The translations under genes were made by a program, and so were the position numbers. Positions 54,701 through 64,000 of a stretch of 64,000 nucleotides of DNA are shown piece by piece; positions within the stretch are counted from its first letter, which is position 1; the number at the start of each line of letters is the position of its first letter. Origin of the DNA: Aequorivita sp. HC6-5 (GTDB lineage Bacteria; Bacteroidota; Bacteroidia; Flavobacteriales; Flavobacteriaceae); NCBI GenBank assembly GCA_905182755.1, contig CAJJCS010000002.1, positions 248,001 through 312,000 on the forward strand, written 5' to 3'. The notes under the pieces were generated by a model. The model made no database searches and had not been told where the DNA came from. It saw only the letters and a program-made list of their open reading frames with translations.

Positions 54701-55044
54701 TTAGTTGCACCACCGTAACCTGTAAGTACTACCGCATCTAGCGTTTCTCCTTGAGCCATTGTTACATTCATCATACCAGATGATGCTGTAACAAGTTTTT
54801 CTTGAGAGTCAAACCCTACATAAGAGTAAACAAGTGATTGACCCACTTCTGTTGAGATAGAATAATTTCCATCAAAATCAGATTGAGTACCATTTGTCGT
54901 ACTTTTTACAATAATATTTACTCCTGGTAGCGGTAAGCCTGAATCATCAGTCACTGTACCGGAGATTGTTTTTTCCTGTGCAAATGATATTTGCACTACT
55001 AACGCTAGTAATAGCGTTAAAATTCCACTAAACTTTGTTTTCAT
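51767..55044 (-). pseudogene. SusC/RagA-family TonB-dependent transporter, broken by two +1 frameshifts
   Basis: Three frames give one protein of 1091 residues, normal for SusC. Frame one (863 residues) has a signal peptide (LVVQISFAQEK), an N-terminal carboxypeptidase-like domain (ISGTVTDDSGLPLPGVNI), the plug (VVLTGYGG, VIRGRSSINGSNQPLFIVDGV split over strands) and most of the barrel. Frames two and three hold the C-terminal strands, ending KRYSFGIKATF. The breaks lie near 52452-52466 and at AGGTAAACG (plus 52194-52199); one base less at each restores one frame and whole-codon length. SusC forms the TonB-driven outer-membrane channel under SusD. The operon is probably highly expressed; the substrate is unknown. 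Confidence 0.88.
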
Positions 55045-55164
55045 TTTTATAATTATTTGAATTAGCCAACTTCAAAAATCCAAATAAAAAGTTAATTACA
55101 CAACTATTTAAACTTAAATTTTGCTTTTTTCTCAAAGCCTGTTGCTGTTTTTGTTTAATAAAAC

Positions 55165-56859
55165 CTAAAATTGTGAAGCGATACTTAGATGTATTTTTGA
55201 GTTTGAAAATTTAAATGCCTGACCATCAAGATTTCCGTTGGCTATAATAAACTTTAAAAGTCCTGCTTTAGTAACCATCCCCAACCCTAAGCCAAAACTA
55301 TACAGTTTTTCTTTTTGTCTTAGAATTTCATTTTCAAAATAACCTATATCTATTATGGAGTGCAGGTAGGTTTGTTGATTTAATAAATAGCGGTATTCTG
55401 TATTAAATACCGATAGTAGTGATGCGTCTATGCTGTTTTCTGCAAATCCACGCATACTGTTTATACCTCCAAACCTAAAGAGTTCATTTGTAAGGTAGTT
55501 TTCGCTAATTATTACATTAGTTGTGTTTTGCAGATAGACTGCGTTTTTTTGATTTAGGTTAAAGGTATGGTGTACCGTGTTTGATAAAGTACCTTGTCTG
55601 GTTTTAGTTGTATTTGTTTTTCTTGTTCCAAGGCCCCCTTGTAGGCTCATAAATGTTTTTACAGGAAAAAGAGTGCTCTGTTGTAATTTTATAAAAACTA
55701 CTCCAGCCCTAAGGGAGACTGTTTTGAAATCTTGAATGTTTTCAGGGTTTGGGTTTTGGGATAAAAGTTCATTGGAGGTTTTTGAGTTGAAGCCTAAAGA
55801 TGCTTTGGATCTTGGTGATATTTGGTATGAGGTGCTCACTCCCTGAGATGCCGAAGAAAATGTACTATCCCGTTTAAAGATATTAAGTTCTGCTTGAATC
55901 CCGAAAGGAGTCCTAAATAGATAAGGCAGTTGTGTTTTTAACGTTAGGCTTTCTTGATCTGCGCCATCTGCTTTGTATTTTATAACAAGTTGCTCTCCAA
56001 AGTTAAGGTTGTTGTTTAGTACTAAATCTATATAGCCATTAAATGCTAGGTTTTGTGTTTGCTCATTAGTGGCAAAACCTATAATGCCATCAAATGTGTT
56101 GAAGTTTTGTTTTTCTAGATATAAATAGACTGTTGTTTTTTCTTTTTCAAATAATGCTTGGGGCGGCTTGATGCTGTTTGCAAATCCCAGACTATTTAAA
56201 GCGTTGTTTTTCTTGACTACTTGCTGGCTGTCAAAAACAGCTCCTTTTTTTATACCCGCATAATATTTTATAAACGAGGCAGGAAATTTTTGATATCCTT
56301 TCACAGCAATAGAGTCAATTGTTCTTTTTGATGATGCAGATGTTTTTAGGGTGGCTATAACAATAGTGTCTTGCGTGGTTAGGTTTGTTAGTTTTAGTTT
56401 ACCAAATGTATTTCCGTTTTTTGTTTGCAGTTGGTTTAGTTTCTCTAAGGCACGTTTGCTCTCTTGCAAGGGTATGATGAAATAATTTTCTTTTGTGTTT
56501 TTTGCAATAAGTGCAACTTGATTTTGAGTAAATGGAGTGTTACTATAGTCTACCTTTAGCTGCGTATATCTTTTGCCTATATAAAAGCTAGCTGCAGCTG
56601 TTGAGTCTGAAATTCTCTTCATGCTTTTCATTGAATTTTCTAGGTATCCAAATTTTTCTAGCTCATTAGAAATCCTTTCAACTTCTTTTTTAACGCTTTT
56701 AAAATCTTGATGTTTTTGGGATACCACCAGAGCATCTTCAATGGTTTTTGGTATGCTCGTTTCAAAAGATACGGTGAGGGTTATATCCTGGCTGTGTGCT
56801 ATCAAGAAAAAACCGGTATATATATTAAGGTATAAAAATATGTAGCAAATTTGTTTCAA
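55165..56859 (-). CDS. Omp85/BamA-TamA-family outer-membrane protein
   Basis: A 564-residue exported protein (signal peptide before AHSQD). About residues 20-250 hold POTRA-like segments (RTIDSIAVKGYQKFPASFIKYYAGIKKG is typical of a POTRA domain), and the rest is a 16-strand-like barrel. The lid-loop signature RGF in SMRGFAENSIDASLL is that of the Omp85 superfamily (VRGY/F). It is much shorter than BamA (about 800), more like TamA- or two-partner-secretion-type translocators. Monocistronic, between the SusC operon and the ribosomal operon. The client proteins are unknown. Confidence 0.82.
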   Translation of the reverse strand: MKQICYIFLYLNIYTGFFLIAHSQDITLTVSFETSIPKTIEDALVVSQKHQDFKSVKKEVERISNELEKFGYLENSMKSMKRISDSTAAASFYIGKRYTQLKVDYSNTPFTQNQVALIAKNTKENYFIIPLQESKRALEKLNQLQTKNGNTFGKLKLTNLTTQDTIVIATLKTSASSKRTIDSIAVKGYQKFPASFIKYYAGIKKGAVFDSQQVVKKNNALNSLGFANSIKPPQALFEKEKTTVYLYLEKQNFNTFDGIIGFATNEQTQNLAFNGYIDLVLNNNLNFGEQLVIKYKADGADQESLTLKTQLPYLFRTPFGIQAELNIFKRDSTFSSASQGVSTSYQISPRSKASLGFNSKTSNELLSQNPNPENIQDFKTVSLRAGVVFIKLQQSTLFPVKTFMSLQGGLGTRKTNTTKTRQGTLSNTVHHTFNLNQKNAVYLQNTTNVIISENYLTNELFRFGGINSMRGFAENSIDASLLSVFNTEYRYLLNQQTYLHSIIDIGYFENEILRQKEKLYSFGLGLGMVTKAGLLKFIIANGNLDGQAFKFSNSKIHLSIASQF

Positions 56860-56957
56860 ATAGTCTGTAATTTATTATGTAATAGTAACGATTGCATTTC
56901 GTTTTTAATATCTGAAAGCATAAATATTAAAAATCCTAAAATTTTAATAGTCTAAGG

Positions 56958-56988
56958 TTTGAGATATCAAATAATTATTATATTTTTG
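56958..56988 (+). promoter_or_regulatory. Promoter of the rpsL-fusA-S10 operon
   Basis: TTTG (56958-56961), exactly 19 nt, TATTTTTG (56981-56988): the perfect Bacteroidota consensus. The transcript should start near 56993, giving a leader of about 50 nt to rpsL at 57044. Confidence 0.85.
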
Positions 56989-57043
56989 CACGCCCTAATA
57001 AGAGGGAACTAATAAATAACAACTAAGTATAACAAGGAATTTT

Positions 57044-57418
57044 ATGCCAACTATTTCACAATTAGTACGAAAAGGAAGGACCAAAATAACCAAGAAGTCA
57101 AAATCGGCTGCCTTAGATTCATGTCCGCAACGCCGCGGAGTATGTACACGTGTTTATACTACCACACCAAAAAAACCGAATTCAGCGATGCGTAAAGTTG
57201 CTCGTGTTCGTTTAACAAATGGTAAGGAAGTAAACGCTTACATCGGTGGTGAAGGACACAATCTACAAGAACACTCGATAGTATTGGTTAGAGGTGGAAG
57301 GGTGAAGGATTTGCCTGGAGTTAGATATCATATCGTTCGTGGAGCTTTAGACACCGCTGGTGTTGACGGTAGAACACAACGTAGATCTAAGTACGGAGCA
57401 AAACGCCCTAAGAAGTAA
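57044..57418 (+). CDS. rpsL: 30S ribosomal protein S12
   Basis: A 124-residue S12, first gene of the operon. [18 protein letters not shown] and [17 protein letters not shown] are the decoding-centre loops; both Lys positions associated with streptomycin resistance are wild type. Followed by rpsG after 25 nt. The promoter is at 56958-56988. Confidence 0.98.
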   Translation: MPTISQLVRKGRTKITKKSKSAALDSCPQRRGVCTRVYTTTPKKPNSAMRKVARVRLTNGKEVNAYIGGEGHNLQEHSIVLVRGGRVKDLPGVRYHIVRGALDTAGVDGRTQRRSKYGAKRPKK

Positions 57419-57443
57419 TTTTAATTTTTTTTAAAACGAAGAC

Positions 57444-57920
57444 ATGAGAAAAAGAGCAGCCAAGAAAAGACCGCTTTTACCGGATCCTAGATTCAACGAT
57501 CAGTTAGTTACACGATTTGTGAACAACTTGATGTGGGATGGTAAGAAGTCGGTAGCATTCAAGGTTTTCTATGATGCAATTGACATTGTAGAGGAGAAGA
57601 AAACAGACGAAGAAAAAACAGGTGTAGAGATTTGGAAGGACGCCCTTTCAAACGTAATGCCTCACGTAGAAGTACGAAGTCGTAGAGTAGGTGGTGCAAC
57701 GTACCAAATACCTAACCAGATTCGTGCCGATCGTAAAATATCTACTGCAATGAAGTGGTTAATTGGTTTCGCTAGAAAGCGTAACGAAAAATCTATGGCA
57801 CAAAAGCTAGCTTCAGAAATTCTAGCAGCAGCTAAAGAAGAAGGAGCAGCGGTTAAAAAGCGTACTGATACGCACAAAATGGCCGAAGCAAATAAAGCAT
57901 TCTCACACTTTAGATTCTAA
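57444..57920 (+). CDS. rpsG: 30S ribosomal protein S7
   Basis: A 158-residue S7, which binds the 3' domain of 16S r[18 protein letters not shown] at the N-terminus, [20 protein letters not shown] and the C-terminal [20 protein letters not shown] are typical. Classical str operon order rpsL-rpsG-fusA. Confidence 0.98.
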   Translation: MRKRAAKKRPLLPDPRFNDQLVTRFVNNLMWDGKKSVAFKVFYDAIDIVEEKKTDEEKTGVEIWKDALSNVMPHVEVRSRRVGGATYQIPNQIRADRKISTAMKWLIGFARKRNEKSMAQKLASEILAAAKEEGAAVKKRTDTHKMAEANKAFSHFRF

Positions 57921-57925
57921 TAGAA

Positions 57926-60052
57926 ATGGCAAGAGATTTAAGATACACAAGGAATATAGGAATTGCTGCGCATATTGATGCTGGTAAAACTACCACAACA
58001 GAGCGTGTTTTATATTATACAGGAGTTTCTCATAAAATTGGTGAAGTACATGATGGTGCTGCAACAATGGATTGGATGGCGCAGGAGCAAGAACGTGGTA
58101 TTACTATCACCTCTGCTGCTACGACATGTGAGTGGAAATTTCCACTAGAGAATGGAGAAACATTAGCAGACACAAAAGGATATCACTTTAATATTATTGA
58201 CACACCTGGTCACGTAGATTTTACTGTAGAGGTAAATAGATCTCTTCGTGTACTAGATGGACTGGTTTTCTTGTTTAGTGCAGTTGACGGTGTAGAGCCT
58301 CAGTCTGAAACTAACTGGAGATTAGCAGATAACTATAAAGTACCAAGAATTGGTTTCGTTAACAAAATGGACCGTCAGGGATCTGACTTCTTGGGTGTTT
58401 GTCAACAAGTTAAAGACATGTTGAAGTCTAACGCGGTGCCAATTGTTTTAAACATTGGTGACGAAGAAGATTTTAAAGGTGTTATTGACTTAATAAAAAA
58501 CCGTGCTATTATTTGGCATGATGATACTCAAGGAGCAACATTTGATGTTGTTGATATCCCTGAGGATTTGAAAGAAGAAGCTCGTAAGTACCGTGCGCTC
58601 TTAATTGAAGAGGTTGCAAGTTATGACGAGAATCTTTTAGAAAAATTCATGGAAGATGAAGATTCTATTACAGAAGAAGAAGTGCACGCTGCACTTAGAG
58701 CTGCTGTAATGGATATGGCTATCATTCCTATGATTTGTGGGTCTGCTTTCAAGAACAAAGGGGTACAGTTTCTATTAGATGCTGTATGTCGTTACCTGCC
58801 TTCTCCTATGGATAAGGAAGGAATTGTTGGAATAAACCCAGATACAGACGAACAAGAAACGCGTAAGCCAAGTGTAGACGAACCTTTCGCTGCATTGGCC
58901 TTTAAAATTGCTACAGATCCTTTCGTGGGTCGCCTTGCATTTTTTAGAGCGTACTCTGGACGTTTGGATGCAGGTTCTTACGTTTTAAATAATCGTTCTG
59001 GTAAAAAAGAACGTATCTCGCGTATTTACCAAATGCATGCTAACAAACAAAACGCAATTGACTTTATAGAAGCTGGAGATATTGGAGCTGCTGTTGGATT
59101 TAAATCTATCAAAACAGGAGATACCCTTTCTGCAGAAAAACATCCTATTGTTTTAGAATCTATGGACTTCCCTGATCCAGTAATTGGTATTGCGGTTGAG
59201 CCTAAGACTAAGGCAGATGTTGATAAATTAGGTATGGGCTTAGCTAAATTAGCTGAAGAAGATCCAACCTTTACTGTACGTTCAGACGAAGCTTCAGGGC
59301 AAACTATTATATCAGGAATGGGTGAACTTCACCTTGATGTTATTGTAGACCGCCTTAGACGTGAATTTAACGTTGAAGTGAATCAAGGACAACCCCAAGT
59401 TGAATACAAAGAAGCTATTACAAGATCTGCAGATCACAGAGAAGTTTACAAGAAACAATCTGGTGGACGTGGTAAGTTTGCTGATATCGTGTTTACGATT
59501 GAACCAGCAGACGAGGGTGAAATAGGACTTCAGTTTGTATCTGCTATTAAAGGTGGTAATGTTCCTAAAGAATTTATTCCATCTATTGAAAAAGGATTCA
59601 AGATGGCTATGGTTAATGGACCACTGGCTGGATATGAGGTTGATTCTATGAAAGTAACTTTGCGTGATGGTTCATACCATGATGTGGATTCAGATCAACT
59701 ATCATTTGAATTAGCTGCAAAGCTTGGATTTAAAAATTCAGCAAAAGCTGCTAAGGCAGTTATTATGGAGCCAATTATGAAGCTTGAGGTAATTACACCT
59801 GAAGAAAACATGGGTGACATTGTAGGAGATTTAAATAGAAGAAGAGGTCAAGTGAGTGACATGGGTGACCGTGCAGGAGCAAAGACTGTTAAGGCTACAG
59901 TGCCACTTTCTGAAATGTTTGGATATGTTACAACACTCCGAACATTATCATCAGGTCGTGCAACATCAACAATGGAATTTTCACACTATGCAGAAACACC
60001 TTCTAATATATCAGAAGAGGTAATCACTGCAGCAAGAGGAACTAACGCTTAA
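57926..60052 (+). CDS. fusA: Elongation factor G
   Basis: A 708-residue translocase. GTPase motifs are [13 protein letters not shown] (G1), DTPGHVDFT (G3) and NKMDRQG (G4); domains II-V follow, with the C-terminal [24 protein letters not shown] split over two stretches. It lies 5 nt after rpsG. Length and domain order are normal for EF-G; the more distant EF-G2-type paralogue is excluded by its str-operon position. Confidence 0.98.
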   Translation: MARDLRYTRNIGIAAHIDAGKTTTTERVLYYTGVSHKIGEVHDGAATMDWMAQEQERGITITSAATTCEWKFPLENGETLADTKGYHFNIIDTPGHVDFTVEVNRSLRVLDGLVFLFSAVDGVEPQSETNWRLADNYKVPRIGFVNKMDRQGSDFLGVCQQVKDMLKSNAVPIVLNIGDEEDFKGVIDLIKNRAIIWHDDTQGATFDVVDIPEDLKEEARKYRALLIEEVASYDENLLEKFMEDEDSITEEEVHAALRAAVMDMAIIPMICGSAFKNKGVQFLLDAVCRYLPSPMDKEGIVGINPDTDEQETRKPSVDEPFAALAFKIATDPFVGRLAFFRAYSGRLDAGSYVLNNRSGKKERISRIYQMHANKQNAIDFIEAGDIGAAVGFKSIKTGDTLSAEKHPIVLESMDFPDPVIGIAVEPKTKADVDKLGMGLAKLAEEDPTFTVRSDEASGQTIISGMGELHLDVIVDRLRREFNVEVNQGQPQVEYKEAITRSADHREVYKKQSGGRGKFADIVFTIEPADEGEIGLQFVSAIKGGNVPKEFIPSIEKGFKMAMVNGPLAGYEVDSMKVTLRDGSYHDVDSDQLSFELAAKLGFKNSAKAAKAVIMEPIMKLEVITPEENMGDIVGDLNRRRGQVSDMGDRAGAKTVKATVPLSEMFGYVTTLRTLSSGRATSTMEFSHYAETPSNISEEVITAARGTNA

Positions 60053-60062
60053 TATTTCAGCA

Positions 60063-60368
60063 ATGAGTCAAAAAATAAGAATTAAATTAAAGTCATACGA
60101 TCATAATTTAGTAGACAAATCTGCTGAGAAAATCGTTAAGACAGTAAAGTCAACAGGTGCTGTTGTAACTGGGCCAATTCCATTGCCAACACACAAGAAG
60201 ATTTTTACTGTACTACGTTCACCACACGTAAACAAGAAGAGTAGAGAACAGTTCCAATTAAGTTCTTACAAGAGATTATTGGATATCTATAGTTCTTCTT
60301 CAAAAACAATTGACGCTCTAATGAAGTTAGAGTTGCCAAGTGGTGTAGAGGTAGAAATCAAGGTATAA
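60063..60368 (+). CDS. rpsJ: 30S ribosomal protein S10
   Basis: A 101-residue S10 that also takes part in transcription antitermination (NusE). It starts [20 protein letters not shown] and includes [28 protein letters not shown] in the usual order (split here). It follows fusA after 10 nt, and unusually is separated from rplC by a 201-nt structured gap. Confidence 0.98.
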   Translation: MSQKIRIKLKSYDHNLVDKSAEKIVKTVKSTGAVVTGPIPLPTHKKIFTVLRSPHVNKKSREQFQLSSYKRLLDIYSSSSKTIDALMKLELPSGVEVEIKV

Positions 60369-60569
60369 GTGAATGCCTACTTTTTGTAGGTAACTCATTA
60401 TCATGAGGCTTCTGCTTTGCAGAAGATGAACATGTCCTAAGCTGCGTGCGAAGGAAAAACGGTAAACAAAGTAATATTCGGGGTCGAATTTATTTTGACC
60501 CCGTTTTATTTTAAAAAAGAAAAACTGTTGCATGAGCAACGAATTTTAATAATCAATAAATAATAAATT
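60369..60569 (+). ncRNA. Putative structured leader/attenuator between rpsJ and rplC
   Basis: The 201-nt gap holds several short hairpins: CCTAC/GTAGG (60376-60390), CTCAT/ATGAG (60394-60407), CTTCTGC/GCAGAAG (60409-60425), then the terminator-like CGGGGTC/GACCCCG (60479-60503) and GTTGC/GCAAC (60527-60540) just before the rplC start. Such an arrangement is what an autoregulatory ribosomal-protein leader shows. In E. coli L4 controls its operon from a leader upstream of S10; here a leader could lie between S10 and L3. Function inferred, not demonstrated. Confidence 0.45.
60479..60512 (+). terminator. Terminator-like hairpin between rpsJ and rplC
   Basis: CGGGGTC (60479-60485) pairs with GACCCCG (60497-60503) around an 11-nt AT loop, followed by TTTTATTTT. 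It would stop or attenuate transcription between S10 and the rest of the operon. Confidence 0.7.
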
Positions 60570-61181
60570 ATGTCTGGGTTAATTGGAAAAAAGATAGGGA
60601 TGACCAGCATCTTTGACGAGAACGGTAAGAATATGCCGTGTACCGTTATTGAGTGTGGGCCCTGTGTTGTTACCCAAGTCAGAACTATGGAGGTTGATGG
60701 GTATGAGGCCCTTCAACTTGGTTTCGATGACAAGAAGACTGCTACTAAAGCCGCTGAAGGGCACTTTAAAAAAGCAGGAACCGTTGCAAAACGCAAAGTC
60801 GCCGAATTTAAAGGTTTTGATGAGGAAGTTAAATTAGGTGATACAATCACCGTTGAACATTTTGCTGAAGGAGAGTTTGTCGATGTGGCAGCCACTTCTA
60901 AAGGTAAAGGATTTCAAGGGGTTGTAAAACGTCACGGTTTTGCCGGTGTAGGACAAGCTACTCACGGTCAACATAACCGTTTAAGAGCGCCAGGTTCTAT
61001 TGGTGCAGCATCTTATCCTGCGAGAGTATTCAAAGGAATGAAGATGGCTGGACAAATGGGGAACGAAAAGGTGAAAGTTCAAAATTTAAGAGTTTTAAAA
61101 GTAGTTGCTGAAAAGAACCTACTTGTTGTTAAGGGATGTATTCCTGGACATAAAAACGCTTATGTAACCATCGAGAAATAA
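60570..61181 (+). CDS. rplC: 50S ribosomal protein L3
   Basis: A 203-residue L3. [32 protein letters not shown] and [17 protein letters not shown] are the conserved segments (the last contains the methylated Gln site of L3). It overlaps rplD by one base (TAATG). Confidence 0.97.
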   Translation: MSGLIGKKIGMTSIFDENGKNMPCTVIECGPCVVTQVRTMEVDGYEALQLGFDDKKTATKAAEGHFKKAGTVAKRKVAEFKGFDEEVKLGDTITVEHFAEGEFVDVAATSKGKGFQGVVKRHGFAGVGQATHGQHNRLRAPGSIGAASYPARVFKGMKMAGQMGNEKVKVQNLRVLKVVAEKNLLVVKGCIPGHKNAYVTIEK

Positions 61182-61810
61182 TGAAGGTAGCTGTAATAGA
61201 TAGTAAAGGAAAAGACACAGGTAGAAAGGTTGAACTTTCTAAAGAAGTGTTTGGTATAGAACCTAACAATCACGCTGTATATCTTGATGTAAAGCAGTAC
61301 TTGGCAAACCAACGTCAGGGAACGCATAAATCAAAAGAACGTGCAGAGATAACAGGATCTACAAGAAAGATAAAAAAACAAAAAGGAACTGGTACTGCCC
61401 GTGCGGGAAGTATCAAGTCTGGTGTTTTTAGAGGCGGTGGTCGTATGTTTGGTCCTAGACCAAGAAACTACTCGTTTAAATTAAATAAGAACTTGAAACG
61501 TTTAGCTCGTAAATCTGCCCTTACAATGAAGGCAAATGATAAGGCAATCGTTGTGTTAGAAGACTTAAAATTTGATGCTCCTAAGACTAAAGATTTTACT
61601 GCTGTTTTAAAGACTTTAGGTCTTGAAGACAAAAAGTCTTTGTTTGTGTTGGGTGAATCAAATAATAATGTATATTTGTCTTCGCGAAATTTAACAGGTA
61701 CTGAAGTCATAAGTAACTCAGAACTAAGTACTTATAAAATTTTGAATGCAAATAGTATCATACTATTTGAAGGTTCATTGGAAGGAATTGAGTCAAACTT
61801 AAGTAAATAG
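61181..61810 (+). CDS. rplD: 50S ribosomal protein L4
   Basis: A 209-residue L4. [20 protein letters not shown] and [21 protein letters not shown] make up the tunnel loop. It starts within the rplC stop (TAATG). L4 is the autoregulator of this operon in E. coli, which makes the structured gap before rplC of interest. Confidence 0.97.
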   Translation: MKVAVIDSKGKDTGRKVELSKEVFGIEPNNHAVYLDVKQYLANQRQGTHKSKERAEITGSTRKIKKQKGTGTARAGSIKSGVFRGGGRMFGPRPRNYSFKLNKNLKRLARKSALTMKANDKAIVVLEDLKFDAPKTKDFTAVLKTLGLEDKKSLFVLGESNNNVYLSSRNLTGTEVISNSELSTYKILNANSIILFEGSLEGIESNLSK

Positions 61811-61817
61811 AAACAAG

Positions 61818-62111
61818 ATGAGTATCTTAATAAAACCTATAATTACGGAAAAAGCTACAGCCGATGCGGAATTAAATAACCGTTACGGATTTATAGTAAA
61901 CCCAAAGGCGAATAAGGTAGAAATCAAAAAAGCAGTTGAGGCTGCTTATGAAGTTTCTGTTCTTAAAGTTCGCACATTAAATGTCCGCCCGGACAGAAAA
62001 ACACGTTTTACAAAAACGGGAGTTCAAACTGGTAAAACAAATGCTTATAAAAAAGCAATTGTACAGGTGGCGGAAGGTGATACAATAGATTTTTACGGAG
62101 GAGCTGAATAA
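61818..62111 (+). CDS. rplW: 50S ribosomal protein L23
   Basis: A 97-residue L23, docking site at the exit of the ribosome tunnel. [33 protein letters not shown] and KVRTLNVR are typical. Normal operon position between L4 and L2, 7 nt after rplD. Confidence 0.97.
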   Translation: MSILIKPIITEKATADAELNNRYGFIVNPKANKVEIKKAVEAAYEVSVLKVRTLNVRPDRKTRFTKTGVQTGKTNAYKKAIVQVAEGDTIDFYGGAE

Positions 62112-62137
62112 GCTTTTCATTTAAAACAAAGACAAAA

Positions 62138-62962
62138 ATGTCAGTAAGAAAATTAAAACCAATCACCCCAGGACAGCGTTTTAGAGTTGTAAATGGATTT
62201 GACGCCATTACAACTGATAAGCCGGAGAAAAGTTTATTAGCTCCGAACAAAAGATCTGGTGGTAGAAACAGTCAAGGAAAAATGACCATGCGCTATATAG
62301 GTGGTGGTCACAAAAAGAAATACAGAATAATCGATTTCAAACGTGAAAAAGCAGGAGTTCCTGCTACTGTAGCGTCTATCGAATATGATCCAAACCGTAC
62401 AGCATTTATCGCTTTATTAAACTATCAAGATGGTGAAAAGCGTTATGTAATTGCTCAAAACGGTCTTCAAGTAGGTCAAAATATCGTCTCTGGCGATGAT
62501 GTTGCTCCAGAAATTGGAAACGCAATGGCCCTTTCATCAATTCCATTAGGTACTATTATCTCTTGTATAGAGTTACGTCCAGGACAAGGAGCTGTATTGG
62601 CTCGTAGTGCTGGTGCTTTTGCACAGTTAATGGCCCGTGATGGTAAATTTGCTACCGTAAAATTACCTTCTGGTGAAACACGTTTAATCTTAGTTACTTG
62701 TATGGCTACCATTGGTGCCATATCAAACAGTGACCACCAGTTAACAGTATCTGGTAAGGCGGGACGTTCTAGATGGCTTGGTAGAAGACCACGTACAAGA
62801 CCAGTAGTGATGAACCCAGTCGATCACCCAATGGGTGGTGGTGAAGGGAAGTCTTCTGGTGGACACCCACGTTCTAGAAACGGTATTCCTGCAAAAGGAT
62901 TTAGAACCCGTTCTAAGACAAAGCAGAGTAATAAATACATAATTGAACGTAGAAAGAAATAA
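62138..62962 (+). CDS. rplB: 50S ribosomal protein L2
   Basis: A 274-residue L2, needed for peptidyl transfer and subunit association. [25 protein letters not shown] and [20 protein letters not shown] (with the conserved His) are present. 26 nt after rplW. Confidence 0.97.
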   Translation: MSVRKLKPITPGQRFRVVNGFDAITTDKPEKSLLAPNKRSGGRNSQGKMTMRYIGGGHKKKYRIIDFKREKAGVPATVASIEYDPNRTAFIALLNYQDGEKRYVIAQNGLQVGQNIVSGDDVAPEIGNAMALSSIPLGTIISCIELRPGQGAVLARSAGAFAQLMARDGKFATVKLPSGETRLILVTCMATIGAISNSDHQLTVSGKAGRSRWLGRRPRTRPVVMNPVDHPMGGGEGKSSGGHPRSRNGIPAKGFRTRSKTKQSNKYIIERRKK

Positions 62963-62965
62963 GCT

Positions 62966-63244
62966 ATGGCAAGATCGTTAAAAAAAGGACCGTACGTTCA
63001 CTACAAGTTAGATAAGAAAGTACAAGACAATGTGGAGACTAATAAAAAGACAGTGATCAAAACTTGGTCAAGAGCTTCTATGATAACTCCAGATTTTGTA
63101 GGACAAACTATCGCAGTTCATAATGGCCGTCAATTCGTGCCAGTATATGTTACTGAGAATATGGTAGGACATAAACTAGGAGAATTTTCACCAACAAGAT
63201 CATTCCGTGGTCACGCAGGTGCAAAAAATAAAGGTAAAAAATAA
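62966..63244 (+). CDS. rpsS: 30S ribosomal protein S19
   Basis: A 92-residue S19. [19 protein letters not shown] and [22 protein letters not shown] (split here) are typical. Starts 3 nt after rplB. Confidence 0.97.
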   Translation: MARSLKKGPYVHYKLDKKVQDNVETNKKTVIKTWSRASMITPDFVGQTIAVHNGRQFVPVYVTENMVGHKLGEFSPTRSFRGHAGAKNKGKK

Positions 63245-63250
63245 TAGGCC

Positions 63251-63658
63251 ATGGGAGTTCGTAAAAGAGAAAAAGCAGAACAGATGAAAGAAGCTAAGAA
63301 GACTCAGTACTTCGCTAAGCTTAATAACTGTCCTACATCACCAAGAAAAATGCGCTTAATGGCGGATTTGGTTAGAGGTGAGAAAATTGATAAAGCACTA
63401 AATTTATTAAAATTTAGTTCAAAAGAAGCATCTAGACGTTTAGAGAAGTTGTTATTGTCTGCAATTGCAAACTGGCAAGCTAAAAACGAAGATGCCTCTA
63501 TAGAAGATGCAGATCTTTTTGTAAAGGAAATTCGTGTAGACGGAGGAACTATGCTAAAGAGATTACGTCCTGCACCGCAGGGTCGTGCTCACAGAATTAG
63601 AAAACGCTCAAACCATGTTACATTGGTATTAGGGGCTAACGATAACACACAAAGCTAA
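63251..63658 (+). CDS. rplV: 50S ribosomal protein L22
   Basis: A 135-residue L22, lining the exit tunnel. [34 protein letters not shown] and [16 protein letters not shown] in the loop are conserved. The N-terminal extension (about 15 residues, basic) is common in Bacteroidota. Starts 6 nt after rpsS. Confidence 0.96.
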   Translation: MGVRKREKAEQMKEAKKTQYFAKLNNCPTSPRKMRLMADLVRGEKIDKALNLLKFSSKEASRRLEKLLLSAIANWQAKNEDASIEDADLFVKEIRVDGGTMLKRLRPAPQGRAHRIRKRSNHVTLVLGANDNTQS

Positions 63659-63665
63659 ATTATAA

Positions 63666-64000
63666 ATGGGACAGAAGACAAATCCAATCGGAAACCGCTT
63701 AGGAATAATCAGAGGATGGGAATCTAACTGGTACGGTGGAAACGACTACGGTGATAGATTAGCCGAAGACGACAAGATTAGAAAGTATATTCACGCTCGT
63801 TTAAGTAAAGCAAGTGTGTCTAGAGTAATTATTGAGCGTACGCTTAAACTTGTAACCGTTACTATCACTACTGCTAGACCTGGTATTATTATCGGGAAAG
63901 GTGGACAAGAGGTAGACAAGTTGAAAGAAGAGCTTAAGAAAATTACAGAGAAAGAAGTACAGATCAACATCCATGAAATCAAGAGACCTGAGTTGGATGC
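63666..64000 (+). CDS. rpsC: 30S ribosomal protein S3, N-terminal part (cut by window edge)
   Basis: An open frame from the ATG at 63666 to the window edge, about 111 residues. [20 protein letters not shown] is the S3 start, and the KH domain has [19 protein letters not shown]. It follows rplV after 7 nt. The C-terminal half is outside the window. Confidence 0.96.
   Translation, partial: MGQKTNPIGNRLGIIRGWESNWYGGNDYGDRLAEDDKIRKYIHARLSKASVSRVIIERTLKLVTVTITTARPGIIIGKGGQEVDKLKEELKKITEKEVQINIHEIKRPELD

Noticed and set aside
1-64000. Defence islands, prophage, insertion sequences, CRISPR arrays.
   Set aside because: No transposase, integrase, Cas, restriction or phage structural gene, and no regularly spaced repeats were seen; the window is mostly core chromosome.

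Overview
The window is chromosomal DNA of a Bacteroidota bacterium, almost certainly a marine-type Flavobacteriaceae. Signs are low GC, type IX secretion/gliding genes (gldJ, porU, porV), a T9SS-sorted cargo protein, a SusC/SusD pair, flavobacterial neighbourhoods such as porV-cdd-pdhA-pdhC, and Bacteroidota promoters of the form TTTG-N19-TAnnTTTG (cleanest before rpsL and before the tRNA-Val gene). I cannot assign a genus. I see no phage, insertion sequence, CRISPR array or other island.

Layout. 1-2259 (minus) is a compact five-gene unit: ECF sigma factor, one-pass small protein, membrane-anchored Spy/CnrX-like protein, MbnP-like copper protein and the start of a MauG/cytochrome c peroxidase. 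It looks like a CnrYXH-type metal-sensing module driving an MbnP/MbnH pair, and is my best candidate for an under-described system. 2637-9449 (plus) carries an amino-acid dehydrogenase, NhaD, a BNR-repeat T9SS cargo and FolC. 9513-13469 (minus) holds a Met/Asn-repeat DUF4476 protein, tRNA-Val, murF and gldJ. 13688-23480 (plus) has porU, porV, cdd, pyruvate dehydrogenase E1-alpha and E2, an SDR and a SprT-like protein. 23551-31706 (minus) has an MlaFE-type transporter, alkaline phosphatase, a glycosyltransferase/methyltransferase/ketosynthase trio and gcvP. 31952-36966 has a UbiA-like protein, a lipoprotein, an M3 peptidase and purEK. 37081-46523 (plus) has adk, obg, mpl, a histidine kinase, a degenerate deacetylase-like protein, a HAD phosphatase and an outer-membrane trio. 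46520-56859 has rarA, a rhomboid, rlmB, a SusC/SusD/lipoprotein operon and an Omp85 protein. 57044-64000 (plus) is the str-S10 operon: rpsL, rpsG, fusA, rpsJ, then a structured 200-nt gap with a terminator-like hairpin, then rplC, rplD, rplW, rplB, rpsS, rplV and rpsC (cut by the window edge).

How genes work together. GldJ, PorU and PorV are T9SS/gliding components and the BNR protein carries the matching C-terminal sorting domain. MurF and Mpl act in peptidoglycan synthesis and recycling. PurE/PurK, Adk and Cdd serve nucleotide metabolism. The SusC/SusD operon and the Omp85 protein build the outer-membrane uptake and assembly surface.

Caution. Five genes (murF, a UbiA-like gene, a HAD phosphatase, susD, susC) are broken by eight frameshifts. 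Every one is an excess of one base, and each gene returns to a whole-codon length when one base per break is removed. Because murF should be essential and the direction is uniform, sequence error with an insertion bias is the likeliest explanation, but the reads must decide.
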